A stretch of DNA of 64,000 nucleotides, taken from NCBI RefSeq assembly GCF_001679005.1, contig NZ_LXTW01000003.1, forward strand, positions 186,930-250,929, in the 5' to 3' direction. Position numbers and translations under genes: made by a program. This document shows positions 36,365 through 46,120 of this stretch, in pieces; within the stretch, counting starts at the first letter, position 1; the number at the start of each line of letters is the position of its first letter. The DNA comes from Moraxella nonliquefaciens. GTDB taxonomy: Bacteria; Pseudomonadota; Gammaproteobacteria; Pseudomonadales; Moraxellaceae. The notes beneath the pieces were generated by a model that was not told where the DNA came from, searched no databases, and worked only from the letters and a program-made list of their open reading frames with translations.

Positions 36365-36937
36365 ATGAAAAAAATTCTTAAAATTGTCGCCGCTGCTGGA
36401 TTGACGATGATCTTGCGAACCAAAAAAAGACATGACAGACCACAAAGCGATATTACCATATCCACAAAGCATGCTTCTTATGGTCATAAATGGCGTTTTA
36501 TCGTGGGTTCGGTGTTGCTAGGCACAACGGTCATGACTGCTCCTGCGTATGCCATGAGTGAATCAGCGGTGCAGCGTTTTGCCAGTCATTTAAACAGTGC
36601 CGCCAACGCCCAAAATATTGGCATGGTCTCACGGGTTATTGATGATAATGCTGTCATTAGTTTAACTCGCAAGGGCAGTACCATCACGTTGGATAAAAAT
36701 GGTTATTTACAACTGTTACAAAAATCATGGGCAGGGGCGAGTGATTACCGTTATGACATTCACATAACAGACATCGTCATTACAGGCAACCAAGCTCGAG
36801 CCAATGTCATCACCACTGAAAGCTGGATGAAAGACGGTCGTCGCATTACGTTTAAAGCGCGGTCTCGTGCGACGTTGTCTTATGTGGGGGGCAACGCCAT
36901 GTTGCTGCGTGCAGTATCTCATGTGACGGTTGAGTGA
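36365..36937 (+). CDS. Exported NTF2-like protein, function unknown
   Basis: The 190-residue frame contains a hydrophobic export segment FIVGSVLLGTTVMTAPAYAM at about residues 46-65, ending in a good Ala-x-Ala site, so roughly 45 residues precede the core of the signal peptide and the true start is uncertain. The mature part of about 125 residues has alternating helix and strands (VQRFASHLNSAANAQNIGMVSRVIDDNAVISL, YRYDIHITDIVITGNQARANVITTESWM, FKARSRATLSYVGG) resembling SnoaL/NTF2-like lumenal-fold proteins. No catalytic residues can be pointed to. It lies between metZ and mltD in the same direction. Confidence 0.55.
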   Translation: MKKILKIVAAAGLTMILRTKKRHDRPQSDITISTKHASYGHKWRFIVGSVLLGTTVMTAPAYAMSESAVQRFASHLNSAANAQNIGMVSRVIDDNAVISLTRKGSTITLDKNGYLQLLQKSWAGASDYRYDIHITDIVITGNQARANVITTESWMKDGRRITFKARSRATLSYVGGNAMLLRAVSHVTVE

Positions 36938-37024
36938 TTAATAACAGTGATTAATAATAAGGCATAAAAAGCTGATTTGACGGACATGGTAAGCACATGC
37001 TTTTTGGCATTAACATATTTGGGT

Positions 37025-37053
37025 TTGATACAATTGCCTTGATATATTATAAT
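37025..37053 (+). promoter_or_regulatory. Sigma-70 promoter of mltD
   Basis: TTGATA (37025-37030), a 17-bp spacer and TATAAT (37048-37053) lie 33 bp before the ATG at 37086. This is a near-consensus arrangement with a predicted short leader. Confidence 0.75.
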
Positions 37054-37085
37054 ACAGATAAATTTTATCACTGTTGAGTTATTCC

Positions 37086-39776
37086 ATGTCATATTCTCAA
37101 AGAGTAGGATTAGCAAGTCATATTGGATTATTAAAGCCTTTGACCATTGCTGTATCATCCACCTTGTTATTTGCCTGTGCCTCCAATAATCACCCAGTTG
37201 TTACCAACACAAGCAACGCACCAATTGTAAGCACGCCTACCACGCCCAGCACCTCCACCTCTACCCCCACCATCTCTCATGCACCAAATGTATCTGATAA
37301 TGACCATGCAGGTGTGCTTGATCAGGCAACCTTAGATGAGTTAGAAGATTTGCTTCAAGCCACGGACATGACTATGGTAGAAGGTGATGCTCTGACCGTC
37401 CGGCGTTATGGTGATTTGTGGAACAGAGTGCGTCGTGGCTACCGCATGAATGAGATAAATAATGGACGCATTGAAGTTCAAAAATCATGGTTTCGTAGTC
37501 GTCAAGATTACATCAATCGTCTGACTGCCCGCACATCACGTTATCTACATCATACCGTAACCGAAGCAGAACGTCGTGGTATTCCCACCGAACTTGCCTT
37601 GTTGCCCATTATTGAGAGTTCTTATGACCCATCAGCAACATCCAATGCAGCGGCGGCAGGTCTGTGGCAGTTCATTCCTAGCACAGGGCGTATTTATGGC
37701 CTAAACCAAAGCACCACTTATGATGGACGCCGTGATATCATTGAATCTACCCGAGCGGCATATGATTTTTTGACCAGCCTATATAACCAATTCGGTTCGT
37801 GGGAGCTTGCACTGGCAGCTTATAATGCAGGCCCTGGACGCATCCAAAAAGCCATCAACGCCAATCGTAATGCAGGTTTGCCAACCGATTATTGGTCATT
37901 ACGTCTGCCAACTGAGACCATGAACTATGTACCACGTTTCATGGCGGTTGCCCAAATCATCAAAAACCCCCAAGACCATGGCGTGTATCTGCCTGCCATC
38001 GCCAATCACAGCCATTTTAGGGCGGTGCCTGCCAACTTCGGGGTAAGTTTGTATGATGTATCAAACGTGACAGGTGTGTCAGTGGATGAGTTAAGATTGC
38101 TTAATCCCTCGCTGATTAATTTTAGTGTAGATGCCAGCGGACCTGGGCGTATCATCATCCCCAATAGCGTGCCAAACAGTGCTGACAGTCAAATTAAAAC
38201 CTTGCAAGGTGTGGGCTATGGTGCCTCTACCTATGTAGCAAGCAGTTATGTACAGCCAAACATGAGCGTACAAAATCCCAATTCACGTCAAGAGCTGGCT
38301 TCTGCCAATGTCCTACCAGCCACAGGGGCGGATATTACGCCTAATAACAGCATCATTCAAGAGCCACCACTGACCCAAGAAGAGCGTGACTTTATCGCCG
38401 CTCAAATTCAAGCAAATACAACAGAAAATGTTCAGCCGATTGCTCGTGATGGCAACATTGAACTTAATGTGGTACAAACGCAGCAGTCCGTACTTGAATC
38501 TCGTGGCGAAACAAAAAGCCTAAGTTATAATGCCCCAACAGGTGCAGGTACGCCTGCGATGGCATTGTTACCAAATACAACATACTCGCCATCTATTGGT
38601 ACACAAACACCCATTAATCCAGCACCAACACCCATTAATCCAGCACCAACGACTGTCAGAGCAGAGCGTTATAAAGTTGTGGCAGGGGATACCTTGACAG
38701 ACATTGCGACGGCTCACGGGTTAAGTGTGAGTCAGTTGGCAAGCTATAATGGCATCCCTGATAATACCATGGTAAAAATAGGGCAACGCTTGTGGCTTAT
38801 CCCCGGCAAGGTCAGTACCGTTGCCAAAGATACCGCCAAAGCGACTGCAAAGATTGGTACACACACGGTTCAGGCAGGTGAGAGTCTGACATCTGTGGCA
38901 AAACGCTATAATATGAGCATTCAGGATTTGGCGGCATTAAACGGTCTGTCTGTTACAGATGGTATTTTGATTAATCAAAAACTAAAAGTATCAGGCACAC
39001 CAGCCAAATCTGGCAGTAGTACAGATTCATCAAACAGTGCCATTGCCAGTACTTATAAAGTCCAATCAGGTGATACATTGATTGACATTGCCAAAAAACT
39101 GGGCATAAGCAGTGCTGACATTGCCAACCTAAATCGCTTTAATGCCAATTCAAGACTCATCGCAGGACAGACCATAAAAGTGCCCGCCACAGACACTCAG
39201 GTAGAACGTAAACTAAACAATCAGTCGGTAAAATACACCGTTCAATCAGGTGATAGTTTGACATCGGTTGCAAATAAATATGGCATCAGTATTGATGAGC
39301 TTGCCACTGCCAATAATTTATCAAGAACAGCAGGGCTGATTCGTGGTAAAACCATCACCATTCCTGCATCAGGTACGGTAAATACGAGCAGTGCAAATAC
39401 CGCCCAAACAAGCAAAAATACCGCCCAAAGCAGTCGTAATGACAGCTCAAATGCCACTCGTGGTAATACCATCAAATCTACCGAAAACTATACGGTAAAA
39501 GCGGGCGATAATTTAACAGTGCTTGCAAGCAAATATGGCGTTTCGGTCAGGGATTTGGCGACAACCAACAAGCTGTCTGCCAACGCTCAATTACAACGTG
39601 GGCAGACATTAAAAGTACCAAAATTGACAGATAATTATAAAGTCAAGTCAGGCGATAGTCTAAATTCTGTGGCGAAAAAATTTGGCATCAGTGTGGCGGA
39701 TCTTGCTAAGATGAATGATTTGAGTACAAATGCACAGCTTAAAATTAATCAAACGTTGATTGTGCCACATAAATAA
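37086..39776 (+). CDS. mltD: Membrane-bound lytic murein transglycosylase D with multiple LysM domains
   Basis: MltD cleaves peptidoglycan glycan strands to anhydromuropeptides. From the ATG at 37086 it is 896 residues. A lipoprotein signal peptide ends with the lipobox LLFACASN, so it is anchored in a membrane facing the periplasm. The SLT domain has the catalytic glutamate in LALLPIIESSYDPSA (near 177), then AAGLWQFIPSTGRIYGL and LALAAYNAGPGR. The C-terminal half has six clear LysM domains (for example YKVVAGDTLTDIATAHG and YKVKSGDSLNSVAKKFG) plus a weaker one before them, against two in E. coli MltD. A short duplicated linker, TPINPAP, precedes the first clear LysM. Confidence 0.95.
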   Translation: MSYSQRVGLASHIGLLKPLTIAVSSTLLFACASNNHPVVTNTSNAPIVSTPTTPSTSTSTPTISHAPNVSDNDHAGVLDQATLDELEDLLQATDMTMVEGDALTVRRYGDLWNRVRRGYRMNEINNGRIEVQKSWFRSRQDYINRLTARTSRYLHHTVTEAERRGIPTELALLPIIESSYDPSATSNAAAAGLWQFIPSTGRIYGLNQSTTYDGRRDIIESTRAAYDFLTSLYNQFGSWELALAAYNAGPGRIQKAINANRNAGLPTDYWSLRLPTETMNYVPRFMAVAQIIKNPQDHGVYLPAIANHSHFRAVPANFGVSLYDVSNVTGVSVDELRLLNPSLINFSVDASGPGRIIIPNSVPNSADSQIKTLQGVGYGASTYVASSYVQPNMSVQNPNSRQELASANVLPATGADITPNNSIIQEPPLTQEERDFIAAQIQANTTENVQPIARDGNIELNVVQTQQSVLESRGETKSLSYNAPTGAGTPAMALLPNTTYSPSIGTQTPINPAPTPINPAPTTVRAERYKVVAGDTLTDIATAHGLSVSQLASYNGIPDNTMVKIGQRLWLIPGKVSTVAKDTAKATAKIGTHTVQAGESLTSVAKRYNMSIQDLAALNGLSVTDGILINQKLKVSGTPAKSGSSTDSSNSAIASTYKVQSGDTLIDIAKKLGISSADIANLNRFNANSRLIAGQTIKVPATDTQVERKLNNQSVKYTVQSGDSLTSVANKYGISIDELATANNLSRTAGLIRGKTITIPASGTVNTSSANTAQTSKNTAQSSRNDSSNATRGNTIKSTENYTVKAGDNLTVLASKYGVSVRDLATTNKLSANAQLQRGQTLKVPKLTDNYKVKSGDSLNSVAKKFGISVADLAKMNDLSTNAQLKINQTLIVPHK

Positions 39777-39790
39777 AATTAAGCAAAGAC

Positions 39791-39829
39791 CCCCATTTTG
39801 ACAATTTAATATTTTAGGTTAAGATGGGG
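39791..39829 (+). terminator. Possible terminator of mltD
   Basis: CCCCATTTTGAC (39791-39802) and GTTAAGATGGGG (39818-39829) form a 12-bp stem with two G-T type wobbles. The following T-tract is weak and interrupted. Confidence 0.5.
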
Positions 39830-39854
39830 CTGATATTGTTTTAACGTATTGTGA

Positions 39855-40520
39855 TTATTGTGCTTTTAAAGGTTTGGGCGTGGATTTGGATTTAGGTTTG
39901 GGGTCGGTCAAATCCAATGCCCCACCTGCAATCTCCCACAGATACAGGCTTGCCACTGAATTATATGGGGCGAAGCGTCTTTGGTATTTGGCGAAGAGTT
40001 GGGGGCTGATTTTGCGATGACGATACAGCATTCTAAGCCCACGCAGAATGGCTAAATCATGATGACTTAGTACATTCATGCGATTTAGGCTAAAAATCAT
40101 CAACATTTGTGCCGTCCATTCGCCCACGCCTTTAAAAGCGGTAAGTATCTGCTTTATCTCATCATCGCCCATGGTGTGTAGCTCATCCAAATCCAGCTGA
40201 TTATCCAAAATATCCCAAGCAATCGCTTGAATATAACCCGCTTTGCGATATGATACGCCAATGCCTTGTAAATCATCAGCTGATAACTGGGTAAGGGCGG
40301 TAGGTGTGATGCTGGTCAAATCCGTCAAGCGTTGCCAAATGGTTTGAGCGGCGATACCAGATATTTGCTGAGCGATGATTGCACGTATTAGCTCGCTAAA
40401 TGTATCGGGATTTATTTGGCGGCTAATGTGTCCGATTTTATCAATCGCCATTGCCATATTGGGGCAACGACTGGCTAAGTAATCGGTGTGTGATTGGTCA
40501 TATTGGAAAATTTGGGGCAT
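39855..40520 (-). CDS. DNA-3-methyladenine glycosylase, AlkA/HhH-GPD family
   Basis: The enzyme removes alkylated bases in base excision repair. I place the start at 40520 (MPQIFQYDQSHTDYL, 221 residues). The longer frame to 40604 runs into an intergenic inverted repeat. The helix-hairpin-helix/GPD motif is seen as LTAFKGVGEWTAQMLMIFSL (near 123-142), followed by the catalytic aspartate in LSHHDLAILRGLRMLYR. IAQQISGIAAQTIWQRL in the first half is also typical. The AlkA N-terminal domain is missing, so it belongs to the shorter bacterial glycosylases. It is downstream of carB on the same strand. Confidence 0.88.
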   Translation of the reverse strand: MPQIFQYDQSHTDYLASRCPNMAMAIDKIGHISRQINPDTFSELIRAIIAQQISGIAAQTIWQRLTDLTSITPTALTQLSADDLQGIGVSYRKAGYIQAIAWDILDNQLDLDELHTMGDDEIKQILTAFKGVGEWTAQMLMIFSLNRMNVLSHHDLAILRGLRMLYRHRKISPQLFAKYQRRFAPYNSVASLYLWEIAGGALDLTDPKPKSKSTPKPLKAQ

Positions 40521-40559
40521 GGGATTGTTTTTAACAAACCTTATTTGTCTTGATGGTAA

Positions 40560-40617
40560 AGCGTACCTACTGTTTATGACACAATTATTTTTAGCAAACA
40601 TCAACGGTAGGCACGCT
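40560..40617. repeat. 58-bp inverted-repeat element between carB and the glycosylase gene
   Basis: The left end AGCGTACCTACTGTTTATG and the right end, read on the other strand as AGCGTGCCTACCGTTGATG, match in 16 of 19 positions. The core GCGTGCCTACC closely matches the terminal repeat of the 206-bp element at 29521-29726. Confidence 0.6.
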
Positions 40618-40632
40618 AATCATCTCATTGTT

Positions 40633-43600
40633 TTATTGCAAATCTTGTAACTTGTAGACATTAAACGGTAAAGTCGTCTCATAGGCTTCACACACCGCAC
40701 GCCCTGCGTTGAGCGTGGTTGCAATCAGTACCTTATTTTGCAAGGCTTCACGGCGAATTGGGAACGAGTCTTTTAACGCCTGCTTGCCCTCGGTGGTGTT
40801 AATGGCAAGGTGAATCTGACCATTTTTCATCATATCCACGATGTGAGGGCGACCTTCGCTGACTTTATTAACACGCTTACACGCCACACCAGCATCTGCC
40901 AGTATATCATGTGTACCTCCTGTGGCAACGATGTTAAAGCCAAATCCTGCCAAGCGTTTTGCCACGTCTACCACGCCCGCTTTGTCGCTATCACGCACCG
41001 AGATAAAGACCGTTTTGGTTTCACCCTCTTGCGGTAAACCTGTCAATCTATCGCCACTGCCCAGTATTGCCTTATAATACGCCTCACCAAAGGTCTGCCC
41101 CACACCCATCACCTCGCCTGTGGATTTCATCTCAGGGCCAAGAATGGGGTCAACGCCTGGAAATTTGGCAAAAGGAAACACCGCTTCTTTGACTGAATAA
41201 TGACTTGGCACAATCTCTTGGGTGAAGTTTTGCTCTGCCAAAGTCTGTCCTGCCATACAGCGGGCGGCGACTTTTGCCAAAGACACGCCGATACATTTGG
41301 AGACAAATGGCACGGTGCGAGACGCTCTTGGGTTAACCTCTAAGACATAGACTGTTTCACCTTTGATGGCAAATTGCACATTCATCAAGCCGACCACACC
41401 AAGCTCTTTTGCCATGGCGACGGTTTGGCGACGCATGTCATCTTGAATGTCATCACTTAATGAGTAAGGCGGAATGGAGCAAGCAGAATCGCCCGAGTGC
41501 ACGCCTGCTTGTTCAATGTGTTGCATGATGCCACCAATCACCACCTCTTTACCGTCCGATACACAGTCCACATCCACCTCAATGGCATCATCTAAGAAAT
41601 GGTCAAGCAAGACAGGCGCTTCATGAGACGCTTGCACCGCATCACGCAAGTAGCGTTTAAGTTCATCTTCGTTATAGACAATCTCCATGGCACGACCGCC
41701 CAAAACATACGATGGGCGGACAACTAAGGGGTAGCCTACTTTGGTGGCTTCTGATATACCCTCTTCAAAGGATTTAACGATGCTGTTATTGGGTTGTGTC
41801 AAGCCCAATTTTTGTATCATGTGTAAAAAGCGTTCACGGTCTTCGGCTCGGTCAATGGCATCAGGACTTGTGCCAATGATGGGAACGCCTGCTTGTTCTA
41901 GGCTACGAGCAAGTTTTAGTGGCGTTTGTCCGCCATATTGCACAATCACGCCCTTAGGCTGTTCGGTGCGTACGATTTCAAGCACATCTTCTAGGGTAAT
42001 TGGCTCAAAATACAAACGGTCTGATGTGTCATAGTCGGTTGAAACGGTCTCAGGGTTACAGTTAACCATGATGGTCTCATAGCCATCTTCACGCATGGCA
42101 AGGGCGGCGTGGACACAGCAGTAATCAAACTCAATGCCTTGTCCGATACGGTTAGGGCCGCCACCGATGACCATGATTTTGTCTTTATTTGATGGGTTGG
42201 CCTCGCACTCTTCATCATATGTTGAGTACATATAAGCGGTTGATGTTTCAAATTCAGCGGCACAAGTATCCACCCGTTTGTATACAGGATAAATGCCCAT
42301 GTTCCAACGGGTTTTGCGAAATTGTTTTTCAGACACGCCCATCAATTTGGCAATGCGTGCATCGGAGAGACCTTTTCGTTTAAGACGGCGTAGCAAATTG
42401 GGGGTTAAGTCGCCCATGCCAAGGGTTTTTAGCTGATTTTCTGTATGAACAATGTCCTCAATTTGCACCAAAAACCATGGGTCAATGTTGGTGTCAGCAA
42501 AAACATCATCAACCGATAAGCCAAAACGCAGTGCATCAGCGATATAAAAAATGCGTTCTGGGGTGGGGGTTTTGAGTTTGAGTTTTAAGGTGCTGATGAT
42601 GCTGTCATCATTTTGTTCAAAGTCTAATTGCTCATCAAAGCCTGTCGCCCCTATTTCCAGACCACGTAGTGCCTTTTGCATGGATTCTTGAAAATTACGA
42701 CCAATTGCCATCACCTCGCCAACTGATTTCATTTGAGTGGTTAGCACACTCTCAGCTTGGGGGAATTTTTCAAAGTTAAAGCGTGGCATTTTGGTAACCA
42801 CATAGTCAATGGCAGGCTCAAAACTCGCTGGGGTTTTGCCCCCTGTGATGTCATTTTTTAGCTCATCTAGGGTATAGCCGACGGCAAGTTTGGCAGCGAT
42901 TTTGGCAATGGGAAAGCCTGTCGCCTTAGATGCCAATGCTGATGAACGGCTCACTCGTGGGTTCATCTCAATCACCACCATACGCCCTGTTTTTGGATTG
43001 ATGCCAAATTGGACATTTGAACCACCTGTCTCCACACCAATCTCACGCAACACAGCGATGGACGCATTACGCATGATTTGGTATTCTTTGTCGGTTAAGG
43101 TTTGGGCAGGGGCGACGGTGATGGAATCGCCTGTATGTACGCCCATGGGGTCAAAGTTTTCAATGGAACAGACGATGATGCAGTTGTCGTTTTTATCACG
43201 CACCACCTCCATTTCATACTCTTTCCAACCGATTAAACTCTCGTCAATGAGCAGCTGATGGGTGGGTGATAAGTCAAACCCACGCTCACAAATCTCAATA
43301 AACTCCTCACGGTTATAAGCAATGCCACCTCCAGAACCCCCCATGGTGAATGATGGGCGGATAATGCATGGAAAACCAACCTTAGCTTGAATGGCAAAAG
43401 CATCGTCCATGCTCTGTGCAATTTCTGCTTTGGGGCATTCCAGACCGATTTTTTTCATGGCTTTATCAAACAGTTCACGGTCTTCGGCTTTTTCAATGGC
43501 TTCTTTGGTTGCCCCAATCAGCTCACAGCCATATTTGGCAAGCACGCCATGTTTGTCAAGGTCAAGCGCACAGTTAAGTGCCGTCTGTCCGCCCATGGTT

Positions 43601-43863
43601 GGCAAAATGGCATCAGGACGCTCTTTGGCAATGATTTGCTCTACCGTCTGCCAGGTAATCGGTTCAATATAAGTGGCATCAGCCATGGACGGGTCGGTCA
43701 TGATGGTGGCAGGATTTGAGTTTACCAAAATCACCCGATAGCCTTCTTCTTTTAAGGCTTTGCAGGCTTGGGCGCCTGAATAGTCAAATTCACAGGCTTG
43801 TCCGATGACAATGGGGCCTGCCCCGATGATAAGAATGGATTTAATGTCGGTACGCTTTGGCAT
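40633..43863 (-). CDS. carB: Carbamoyl-phosphate synthase large subunit
   Basis: CarB makes carbamoyl phosphate for arginine and pyrimidines using ammonia supplied by CarA. The 1076-residue protein has the expected two homologous ATP-grasp halves (starting IKSILIIGAGPIVIGQACEFDYSGAQ and KIMVIGGGPNRIGQGIEFDYCCVHA), an oligomerisation domain between them, and a C-terminal MGS-like allosteric domain (TVFISVRDSDKAGVV onwards). The start at 43863 has the ribosome binding site GGCTCTC-complement (GAGAGCC) but lies only 31 nt after the restriction endonuclease stop. carA is on the same strand but 4.55 kb upstream. Its first 16 codons and leader are duplicated at 46074-46133. Confidence 0.98.
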   Translation of the reverse strand: MPKRTDIKSILIIGAGPIVIGQACEFDYSGAQACKALKEEGYRVILVNSNPATIMTDPSMADATYIEPITWQTVEQIIAKERPDAILPTMGGQTALNCALDLDKHGVLAKYGCELIGATKEAIEKAEDRELFDKAMKKIGLECPKAEIAQSMDDAFAIQAKVGFPCIIRPSFTMGGSGGGIAYNREEFIEICERGFDLSPTHQLLIDESLIGWKEYEMEVVRDKNDNCIIVCSIENFDPMGVHTGDSITVAPAQTLTDKEYQIMRNASIAVLREIGVETGGSNVQFGINPKTGRMVVIEMNPRVSRSSALASKATGFPIAKIAAKLAVGYTLDELKNDITGGKTPASFEPAIDYVVTKMPRFNFEKFPQAESVLTTQMKSVGEVMAIGRNFQESMQKALRGLEIGATGFDEQLDFEQNDDSIISTLKLKLKTPTPERIFYIADALRFGLSVDDVFADTNIDPWFLVQIEDIVHTENQLKTLGMGDLTPNLLRRLKRKGLSDARIAKLMGVSEKQFRKTRWNMGIYPVYKRVDTCAAEFETSTAYMYSTYDEECEANPSNKDKIMVIGGGPNRIGQGIEFDYCCVHAALAMREDGYETIMVNCNPETVSTDYDTSDRLYFEPITLEDVLEIVRTEQPKGVIVQYGGQTPLKLARSLEQAGVPIIGTSPDAIDRAEDRERFLHMIQKLGLTQPNNSIVKSFEEGISEATKVGYPLVVRPSYVLGGRAMEIVYNEDELKRYLRDAVQASHEAPVLLDHFLDDAIEVDVDCVSDGKEVVIGGIMQHIEQAGVHSGDSACSIPPYSLSDDIQDDMRRQTVAMAKELGVVGLMNVQFAIKGETVYVLEVNPRASRTVPFVSKCIGVSLAKVAARCMAGQTLAEQNFTQEIVPSHYSVKEAVFPFAKFPGVDPILGPEMKSTGEVMGVGQTFGEAYYKAILGSGDRLTGLPQEGETKTVFISVRDSDKAGVVDVAKRLAGFGFNIVATGGTHDILADAGVACKRVNKVSEGRPHIVDMMKNGQIHLAINTTEGKQALKDSFPIRREALQNKVLIATTLNAGRAVCEAYETTLPFNVYKLQDLQ

Positions 43864-43876
43864 GGTGGCTCTCTTT
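43817..43876. repeat. 60-bp direct repeat, copy 1 (carB 5' end)
   Basis: This copy covers the first 16 codons of carB and 13 bp of its leader. It is identical over 60 bp to 46074-46133. Flanking bases differ on both sides, so the repeat is exactly bounded. Confidence 0.97.
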
Positions 43877-43894
43877 ACGGTTCACTTAAAATAG

Positions 43895-44977
43895 TCAGTC
43901 ATCAGCTAAAAGATTTAATTCTAGGCGATAATATATGTCAATGTCTCTTAACAGTTCATTTATATCTTGTTGCGTTAAATCTTTTAGATAGGTTTTTAAC
44001 TCATTGATGGTAATCACTTCTTCGATGGCAAAACGATATTTATCAATAATGGTTTTCATACCACCTGATTTTTGTAAAATATGATCATTTAGCTCTTGCT
44101 CTATCTCCAATTTTGATTTATTAGACTTAATTACAAAAGTAATGGGAAAATGTAATACTTTATCTATGTCCAATAGATATTTATCATAATGATTAACTTC
44201 ACTAACTTGAAAAAATCTACCTAATGGACGCATAACAAAGTCAATACCACCATCATTTGCATTGGTTCTGCCTGTCTTGTATAGTGTTAAATATTGCTTT
44301 TGAATGTCTTCTAATGAAAAACCGATATAAACTGCAATATTTTTATAGTGATTTTTTAAAATTGCATAGGAAATGATTTCAAAAATTCTAGCTTCGGATT
44401 TTTCATCCAGTAAAACTTCAATCCTCTCTTTCTTTAATTTTAAAGAATCTGCTAAAATTAAATTTTCAATATCATTAATCAGCTGATTGTCTTTTAGTTT
44501 TAATAATTCAATATATTTTTCAATAATATTTATGCAAATTTTCGCTATATCTATATAAGATTCATTAGAAATTTTTACTAACAAATAATTGATATGAATG
44601 GCATATTTACCATTACTGATAACAATCAGGTCATCTTGATATTTATTTTTAAATTCACCATTAACTCGAGAATTTAGGGCATGGTTTTGCAATTTTTGAC
44701 CGCCATATAATTTTCTATAAAAAGAAAATAATGACATATAATCAAAACCTTCAAAATTCTTATATTCATCAATTTTATTACCATAGTCATTTTCACAATA
44801 AAAATATAAGATGGCATAAATTGCATAGATATTGGCTAAGTTTCTTCTACTTTTAGAGTTGCCATAAATTGCCCCCATTTTACCATCTAAATATTGCAAA
44901 AGTGGGCTATGATGATAAATGGCTTCATAATCATCGTTGAAATTTTCAATTAAAATTTCTTTGATAAATTCTTTCAT
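43895..44977 (-). CDS. Type II restriction endonuclease (PD-(D/E)XK type)
   Basis: The 360-residue protein directly follows a DNA methyltransferase gene (1-nt gap) and is markedly Ile/Lys/Asn-rich and AT-rich compared with carB. A nuclease-like segment is visible: EARIFEIISYAIL (near 196-208) followed by GRTNANDGGIDFVMRPLGRFFQVSE (near 236-260), which gives a D246-x10-Q257 pattern of the PD-(D/E)XK superfamily, with Ser where the lysine is usual. The pairing with a methyltransferase is the main reason to call it a restriction enzyme. The recognition site cannot be deduced. It reads into carB. Confidence 0.78.
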   Translation of the reverse strand: MKEFIKEILIENFNDDYEAIYHHSPLLQYLDGKMGAIYGNSKSRRNLANIYAIYAILYFYCENDYGNKIDEYKNFEGFDYMSLFSFYRKLYGGQKLQNHALNSRVNGEFKNKYQDDLIVISNGKYAIHINYLLVKISNESYIDIAKICINIIEKYIELLKLKDNQLINDIENLILADSLKLKKERIEVLLDEKSEARIFEIISYAILKNHYKNIAVYIGFSLEDIQKQYLTLYKTGRTNANDGGIDFVMRPLGRFFQVSEVNHYDKYLLDIDKVLHFPITFVIKSNKSKLEIEQELNDHILQKSGGMKTIIDKYRFAIEEVITINELKTYLKDLTQQDINELLRDIDIYYRLELNLLADD

Positions 44978-44978
44978 A

Positions 44979-45965
44979 TCACAATCCTAAGCCCATTTGA
45001 TTTATATGGTCTTTTTTAGATTTATGATTGGTTTTGCGTGATTTATCTTGCACTAAAATTTCTCCTTGATAAGCACAACCAAGACCTGTTCGTCTAATGC
45101 CTATTTTAAAAAATTCAGGATTAATTTCAATTCCAATAGCCTTCCTACCCAGTCTAACAGCAACTGCTGACGTTGTAAAAGATCCACTAAATGGGTCTAA
45201 CACAATATCATTTTTATTGCTAGATGCCAAAATAATACGTTCTAAGAGCTTTTCAGGTTTCTGTGTAGGGTGGTTTTCATATTCTGCCATTTTGTAACGA
45301 ACACGATTAAATTCCCACACATTACTTGGAATTTTTTTTGTATTATATGGCTGTGGTGGTACTTTACGGTAATCAATTAATTTACGTTGGCTACCTGTTT
45401 TTGCTTCAATCAAAATATCTTCTTTGTTAAAAACATAATTTGTTTTTTTATTATGTGTAAACATCAAGATGGGTTCATAAGAAGAGCTAAACTTATTTTT
45501 TGGCTGTGTTCCAGATGAATCATAGCTCCAAATTAAACGATTAATGATAAAGTATTCATCATCTATATATCTATCAAGAATCGGCATATACTGTGTAGAA
45601 CTCATGATATACATTGTGCCATTACTGCTTAAAATACGCATACATTCATCAATCCAATGTTTACACCATATCAAATATTCATCAGCACTTGCAAAACTAT
45701 CTTTATTATTGCCAAAATCTTTACCAATTCCATATGGTGGGTCAGCGAAAATTAAACTAATACTATTACTTGGTAGTTGCTTTAAAATTTTTAAACTGTC
45801 TCCTAAAATTACTGCCGTATTTTCATCAGATATTTTATCATCAAAATTATTTATATCATCAACCAATCGCATCACATCCTCCAACAGTTGTGGCAAATAA
45901 AACTCACTAACCCCAATTTCAATCACCTTGTCACCCACAAAGAAAAATGGTTTATTCATTATCAA
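44979..45965 (-). CDS. Type II DNA methyltransferase, probably N6-adenine
   Basis: The 328-residue enzyme should protect the host from the adjacent endonuclease. The catalytic motif IV DPPY is at residues 75-78 (LIFADPPYGIGKDFG), ahead of the SAM-binding motif I DPFSGSFTTSAVAVRLGRKAIGIE (about 257-280), the order of beta-class amino-methyltransferases. DPPY usually means N6-adenine, although N4-cytosine cannot be excluded. Motif X-like NHPTQKPEKLLERII precedes motif I. It has no visible control (C) protein. Its upstream flank includes the second copy of the carB 5' end, so it is read from the former carB leader. Confidence 0.9.
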   Translation of the reverse strand: MIMNKPFFFVGDKVIEIGVSEFYLPQLLEDVMRLVDDINNFDDKISDENTAVILGDSLKILKQLPSNSISLIFADPPYGIGKDFGNNKDSFASADEYLIWCKHWIDECMRILSSNGTMYIMSSTQYMPILDRYIDDEYFIINRLIWSYDSSGTQPKNKFSSSYEPILMFTHNKKTNYVFNKEDILIEAKTGSQRKLIDYRKVPPQPYNTKKIPSNVWEFNRVRYKMAEYENHPTQKPEKLLERIILASSNKNDIVLDPFSGSFTTSAVAVRLGRKAIGIEINPEFFKIGIRRTGLGCAYQGEILVQDKSRKTNHKSKKDHINQMGLGL

Positions 45966-45997
45966 CTTTCAGTATTAGGTGGTTTTCTCGTTCCACA

Positions 45998-46120
45998 TCA
46001 TCGCCTTAATGAATGGTTTTGGCGATCAGATGGTGGTTTTGTCATATAAAATACACCCCTAAATTGGCACAGACCTGCCCCGATGATAAGAATGGATTTA
46101 ATGTCGGTACGCTTTGGCAT
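45998..46120 (-). pseudogene. Truncated carB 5' fragment left by the insertion
   Basis: The second copy of the carB start gives ATG at 46120 and codes MPKRTDIKSILIIGAG as in carB. It then runs into unrelated sequence and stops at 45998 after 40 codons. It sits just upstream of the methyltransferase gene and retains the original carB leader, so any transcript from the old carB promoter would pass through it into the restriction-modification genes. Confidence 0.85.
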
